The position numbers and the translations under genes were made by a program. The notes under the pieces are model-generated. The model worked only from the letters and a program-made list of their open reading frames with translations. It was not told the origin of the DNA and ran no database searches. A stretch of DNA of 28,423 bases from a virus, in IMG/VR virus record IMGVR_UViG_3300037246_001340, positions 1 through 28,423 of that record; one strand, given 5' to 3'. The number at the start of each line of letters is the position of its first letter. Positions within the stretch are counted from its first letter, which is position 1. This document shows, piece after piece, positions 25,701 to 28,423 of this stretch.

Positions 25701-27376
25701 AGTTGATGGCCGTCCCGGCGCGGCTGGCGCGGGCTGGGATCACCCTGAACCCCGGCTTCCAGGGATTCAACATCATCCGGGACACGTTTGACGCTGCAAT
25801 TCAGAGCCAGTACGGCTTCCGCCTCGGTGTCGATTCGTTCATCGGTTTCTACGAGTCGTCGAAGGCGACCTGGTTCGGCAGGCCCTCCAAGATCTACAAG
25901 GAGTTCGCCTCTGCTGGTGGTGGATTCTCCACGGAACGTGGGGCGGGACGGATCACGACTCAGGCACAGATCCGGAAGCTCTTGCCCAAGGTGGAGAGCA
26001 GGTCTGGCAGGACGATCGACGTGTTGACGATCCCGATCCGCCATCCCGTGCAGGCCCTGAAGGAAATGGCCACACCGTTCGAGGAGGCGGCCCGGATCGG
26101 CGAGTTCATGCGAGCGAAGTCCAAGGGTGCCAACACGGTGCAGAGTGTGCTGGCGTCGAAGAGCGTGACGGTGGACTTCCAGCAGATCGGCTCGCAGATG
26201 CAGGGGATGGCTTACGTCACCAAGTTCCTGAACGCTGGGATCCAGTCCCTGGACACTGCGGCCAGGGTGGGCATCCGGCCAGTGACCAAGGCGATTGCCG
26301 CCAAGGCCGGCGGAGAGACCAACGCTGAGGCTGCAAAAATCCTCTCGAAGGAAGCTCTCAAGGTCTACGGAACAGCCATCGCAGGCATCTCGATCCCGTC
26401 CATCTACTTCTGGGCTGCATCGAGAGACGACGTTGAGATCACCGACCTCCGGAAGAGCAACGCTGGCTTGATCTATTGGTTCTACCGCGATCCCTCTAGG
26501 GTGGACGTTGACGGCAACCCGGAGATCAATCGGATGCCGAAGCCGTTCCTCTGGGGGCAGATCTTCGGTACCGGCATGGAGGCCATCCTCGACCAGTTGT
26601 GGGACGAGGACCCGGAGGCCATGGCTCGCTTCGCTACGGGCGTGCGCGAGCAGGCGACGGTGAACATGTTCCCGGACGCGATCGTGATCCCCGCAGAGCA
26701 GTGGGCGAACAAGGACTTCTTCTTCGGCACGCCGATCGTCCCGGAGGAACTTGAGGGTGCAGAACCGGCGCTCCAGGCCACCGACCGCACCACCAAGATC
26801 GCCCGCAAGCTGGGCGAGATCTCCAACGTCGCCCCGGTCAGGCTGGAGAAGGTCTTCAGGGACGTTCTTGGCACGCTGCCGGCGGATCTCCTGAGGTACG
26901 TTGACCAGTCCATCGACCGGTTCGAGGGTGATGCCATCACCGATCCCGCGCCCGTGGCTGCAGACATGCTGTTCTTCGGCCGGTTCACTGCCCGCACTCC
27001 CAGCCTGAGCGTGCTCCCGGTGCAGACCTTCTGGGAGAACGCCAGGAAGTCAGAGCAGGCGCTGGAATCGTTCAAGATCGTCGAGGGCAACCAGGCGAAG
27101 ATGGACGACCTTTTCGATCGGCGGTTCGAGGACTTCGTCGTGGCCGAGATCTACGAAGGTAGCAGGCGCAATATCTCCGAAATCCGGAACAGCATCGACG
27201 CCGTCCGCGTGATGCCCGACGCGCTCTTCCGTGAGGGCGACGACGTGGCTGTGGCCAAGCGCCAACTGATCAACGAGTTCGTGAGGCAGTACGTAGAGAT
27301 CGCCCGGATCACCAACGAAGTGGCTGCAGAAATTATCGGAGCTATCCCCCCGAAACCCGACGCTGAAGCAAACTGA
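22715..27376 (+). CDS. Giant ejected polyvalent protein with GGDEF diguanylate cyclase and LPD38-like domain
   Basis: The GTG start lies 3 bases after the previous stop; the product has 1,553 residues. Residues 1-40 are basic. Residues 149-227 are hydrophobic and may insert in membrane. Residues 383-520 are a GGDEF domain: DQLTGLRNR (387-395), FIDLINFKGWND (415-426), AGD (432-434), GGDEF (459-463) and AADAAINLAKKAEAG at its end. Aligned to PleD, D417, N425, D434, R457, D461 and E462 match the catalytic and guanine-binding residues. The RxxD inhibitory site is absent. Residues 520-600 are a linker. Residues about 970-1330 resemble the LPD38 domain of phage polyvalent proteins (ARAGITLNPGFQGFNIIRD). 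Likely ejected with DNA; cyclic di-GMP synthesis is inferred. Confidence 0.9.
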   Translation: MPTQAPAARGQDALAAAKRRRALREAKKRREARTKTGTGSALDQVRSDVAVDAPRDTTGSRFKAATGPDTKLADLATSGAAQILTRTAEGVTKLGRTVLELGQRIGIDDPTRTPQAVANLRAREELLAEVLPEPEGKVGQIGAALVREAPSFLAASVLSAGAAGPAKAASFVGRTLHRAKRGAGLGAAFEVTSGDVLEEGLVGVAKEAALFAGLEAGIIGPLAELILPSGARAVARRRAAAGKDRARVLKANRERRTGARLVAEGAEGRVGPERQLGPGGEAPQGAIPATGDIAPLRERVFPGTEPARRTRAFVGPERAELISSPPEFFAPETPVRPSRPTGVTGAAERIMATSPPTPVGQKRSLRRRLAEVIDPSISSELESAFTDQLTGLRNRDAWLIARPRIEADPNLELTFIDLINFKGWNDIVSREAGDQALRKAAKDIRRASGVPERDIFRAGGDEFVVVSRRGTGEGIGRKIADAIGETPIGDSGLISSARFGVGPNLEAADAAINLAKKAEAGPRFRTTGSGSLSQTTPLPRVLPNSKNALATRKASTRQATRARVVSEPTPTGRAANKPPANAEKGPGGPVDNTVEQTTGKVIPNERTQSTRLKQALVEGEGGFAEATRDVMEIRPETGLSAHSGRIQNQISVGEGGKTLRERLPSILDIYTSLVRRTAGLESAGKKLRGRRPDVVTQNDIEAAVGLSTGSARRAEAFLEYGPGRWTRDGNWEVTGTPGLMEILAPLRGKLNQFRRYTLSKRTIEVGRRDIQTGISLDDAALEVSGATGEIAQAQRQSVEYLRDVARYYGEATDMPAKRLEGMFALGEDYMPLGRVFEGKDPLEIAGGGTVGKPGRVFERLTGSKRRVVDPIEAMVDYTNRLIRAADINRIGRTLVDAAEANPEAAVGMVQRIERIPTNQVTKAAENLQRSAAGRGREMSIEEATELAEALGADQLNLADDVIRVWREGELQAFRVAPSIAKGIRAMQPKDMDMFLQLMAVPARLARAGITLNPGFQGFNIIRDTFDAAIQSQYGFRLGVDSFIGFYESSKATWFGRPSKIYKEFASAGGGFSTERGAGRITTQAQIRKLLPKVESRSGRTIDVLTIPIRHPVQALKEMATPFEEAARIGEFMRAKSKGANTVQSVLASKSVTVDFQQIGSQMQGMAYVTKFLNAGIQSLDTAARVGIRPVTKAIAAKAGGETNAEAAKILSKEALKVYGTAIAGISIPSIYFWAASRDDVEITDLRKSNAGLIYWFYRDPSRVDVDGNPEINRMPKPFLWGQIFGTGMEAILDQLWDEDPEAMARFATGVREQATVNMFPDAIVIPAEQWANKDFFFGTPIVPEELEGAEPALQATDRTTKIARKLGEISNVAPVRLEKVFRDVLGTLPADLLRYVDQSIDRFEGDAITDPAPVAADMLFFGRFTARTPSLSVLPVQTFWENARKSEQALESFKIVEGNQAKMDDLFDRRFEDFVVAEIYEGSRRNISEIRNSIDAVRVMPDALFREGDDVAVAKRQLINEFVRQYVEIARITNEVAAEIIGAIPPKPDAEAN

Positions 27377-27660
27377 TGAGGCGGACTGACGAGAGCGGGT
27401 ACTGGCGGTCCGTGCGCCTGCTCAAGGGTGTGTTGGGGGTGCTGTCGCTGGTGTTGGCCGTGATCGTGTACGTCACCCCGCAGGAAGGACTTGGCCACAA
27501 CCACTTCGTGCACGCCGCGATCTCCGTGGGGTTCATCCTATTCGCTGGCATGATGATCGACGTTGAGGGCACCACGCGGCTGGCGAGGCTGGTGATAGAC
27601 GCCCTGCCGTGGACGCCCAACCCACCCCTGCCCCCACCCGACCCTGACGAGGAAGACTGA
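27376..27660 (+). CDS. Holin candidate (two membrane segments)
   Basis: This 94-residue protein starts in a TGATG overlap with the giant gene. Two hydrophobic helices are visible at about residues 16-34 (LKGVLGVLSLVLAVIVYV) and 45-61 (VHAAISVGFILFAGMMI), joined by a short polar loop. The N-terminus is charged (MRRTDESGYWR) and the C-terminus is Pro-rich and acidic (PPLPPPDPDEED). Size, two-helix topology and the adjacent endolysin gene (one-base overlap) fit a class II-type holin that permeabilises the inner membrane. No dual-start motif is seen. Function is inferred from topology and position. Confidence 0.75.
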   Translation: MRRTDESGYWRSVRLLKGVLGVLSLVLAVIVYVTPQEGLGHNHFVHAAISVGFILFAGMMIDVEGTTRLARLVIDALPWTPNPPLPPPDPDEED

Positions 27661-28088
27661 TGTCCACATGGGAGTCGCCGCTCAAGGACGTGCCGAAAGA
27701 GTACGCCAAGATGGGGCACCCCGTCTGGGCAGAGATTCACGAATACCTGTCTCCCCACGAGTTCAGGTTCCCGTACGAGATGGACGTTGAGTTTTTGCGG
27801 CTGCTGTTCAGGATCAGGGTGGACGCCGGGGTGCCCTTCCGGCTTCTGTCGGACGCGAGGGACCCGGAGGGCGACGTGGGTGCCAGCAAGTCGGCGCACA
27901 AGAGGCGGCCGTGCCGGGCCATCGATCTGAAGGTCTACAACTCGTACGAGCGGGCGAGGGTTGGGATCGCGGCGACCAGGGCAGGCATCGTGAGGCTCGG
28001 CGTCTATCCTGAGAAGAAGAAGTCGCTGCACATCGACGCCGAAGACCACCCGGACAACGCAAGCCCCAGGTGGTGGACGAAATACTAG
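27660..28088 (+). CDS. Endolysin, M15-type peptidase
   Basis: This 142-residue protein contains the zinc-peptidase signature of the M15 D-Ala-D-Ala carboxypeptidase/endolysin group. It has SDARDPEGDVGASKSAHK with H80, CRAIDLKV with D89, and SLHIDAE with H124 and D126. H80, D89 and H124 are the probable zinc ligands. The enzyme would cut peptide cross-links in peptidoglycan. There is no signal peptide, so it needs the upstream holin. Single-domain size is typical for hosts with thin walls. The start overlaps the holin stop (TGATG), and its TAG stop shares a CTAG palindrome with the converging - strand gene. Confidence 0.9.
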   Translation: MSTWESPLKDVPKEYAKMGHPVWAEIHEYLSPHEFRFPYEMDVEFLRLLFRIRVDAGVPFRLLSDARDPEGDVGASKSAHKRRPCRAIDLKVYNSYERARVGIAATRAGIVRLGVYPEKKKSLHIDAEDHPDNASPRWWTKY

Positions 28089-28423
28089 CGGAGTATCCCC
28101 AACTCCACGAGCTTGGCGGTCGCGGTTGACAGAGGGCCTAAGATGTAGGTGTGCCCTACCGACTCAACGTGCTGCTGAAAGGCCTTCTGGTGAGGCGTCT
28201 GGCCATACTGAACCTTGTAATATTCGGGACCCTGGCGGCGCTTTACTTCGTGCCACCACGAGGTATTCACCTTCGGGTGGTCGAGGAGGATCAGAAGGTC
28301 CGCGATCCCTCGCGTCTGCTGGGCTCTCAGGTTCTGGCTGAACTTGATGACGGTGCACCCAGTTTGTTCATATAGCTGGATGATGAAGCGCTCTTCCATC
28401 TCTTCGCTCGGGGGCTTGGTCTT
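28085..28423 (-). CDS. VRR-NUC domain nuclease (5' end possibly outside window)
   Basis: On the - strand the frame is open to the window edge. An internal ATG at 28399 gives 104 residues, but GAAGAG abuts it with no spacer and eight in-frame codons precede it, so the true start may lie beyond 28423. The sequence fits VRR-NUC: QTRGIADLLILLD, then WWHEVKRRQGPEYY, QTPHQKAFQQHVESVGHTYILG. D and the E-V-K motif are the expected metal-binding residues. Such nucleases occur in phage replication or recombination modules and may cut branched DNA. It converges with the endolysin gene, sharing a CTAG with both stop codons. Confidence 0.88.
   Translation of the reverse strand, partial: KTKPPSEEMEERFIIQLYEQTGCTVIKFSQNLRAQQTRGIADLLILLDHPKVNTSWWHEVKRRQGPEYYKVQYGQTPHQKAFQQHVESVGHTYILGPLSTATAKLVELGILR

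Noticed and set aside
28090-28106. Small hairpin GGAGT/ACTCC after the endolysin gene as a terminator
   Set aside because: Only five base pairs with no T-run, and it lies within the coding end of the - strand gene.

Overview
This window is the late structural and lysis region of a tailed double-stranded DNA bacteriophage (Caudoviricetes) or prophage. It is GC-rich (roughly 60% or a little more, judged by eye) and tightly packed. Almost every gene lies on the + strand in one long collinear series, with many start/stop overlaps of the ATGA, TGATG and TAATG type. A large P22-like portal, no recognisable tape measure or tail sheath, and helical internal-virion (ejection) proteins suggest a podovirus-like virion. 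No replication, integration, tRNA or CRISPR feature is visible. The host cannot be named from this sequence.

Layout. 1-903: a truncated gene and two small genes, one with a membrane segment. 896-2398: large terminase. 2398-3361: three small overlapping genes, the last a LuxR-type helix-turn-helix protein. 3361-3435: a non-coding gap with an inverted repeat that runs into the next start codon. 3436-6714: fibre-like and virion-surface proteins, one with four 28-residue repeats. 6743-11833: head genes (portal, scaffold with an 86-residue Asp-rich tract, major capsid protein), followed by a UUCG-capped hairpin. 11913-20981: head completion, connector and tail or receptor-binding proteins, including three adjacent genes that seem to share one fold, a tandem lectin-like protein and a propeller-like protein with fibronectin-type modules. 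21021-27376: three ejection-type proteins. 27376-28088: holin candidate and M15-type endolysin. 28085-28423: a VRR-NUC nuclease on the - strand, converging on the lysis genes.

How it works together. Terminase and portal package DNA into a shell built by scaffold and capsid protein. Connector and tail proteins close the head and carry receptor-binding modules. The ejection proteins leave with the DNA at infection. Holin and endolysin lyse the host.

The standout is the 1,553-residue last ejection protein. It carries an apparently complete GGDEF (diguanylate cyclase) domain at about residues 383-520, with the substrate and metal residues in place and no inhibitory RxxD site. Its C-terminal half resembles the LPD38 domain of phage 'polyvalent' proteins. 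This suggests a virion-delivered enzyme that would make cyclic di-GMP in the newly infected cell. A second genome-wide oddity is a large excess of the palindrome CTGCAG (54 by hand count).
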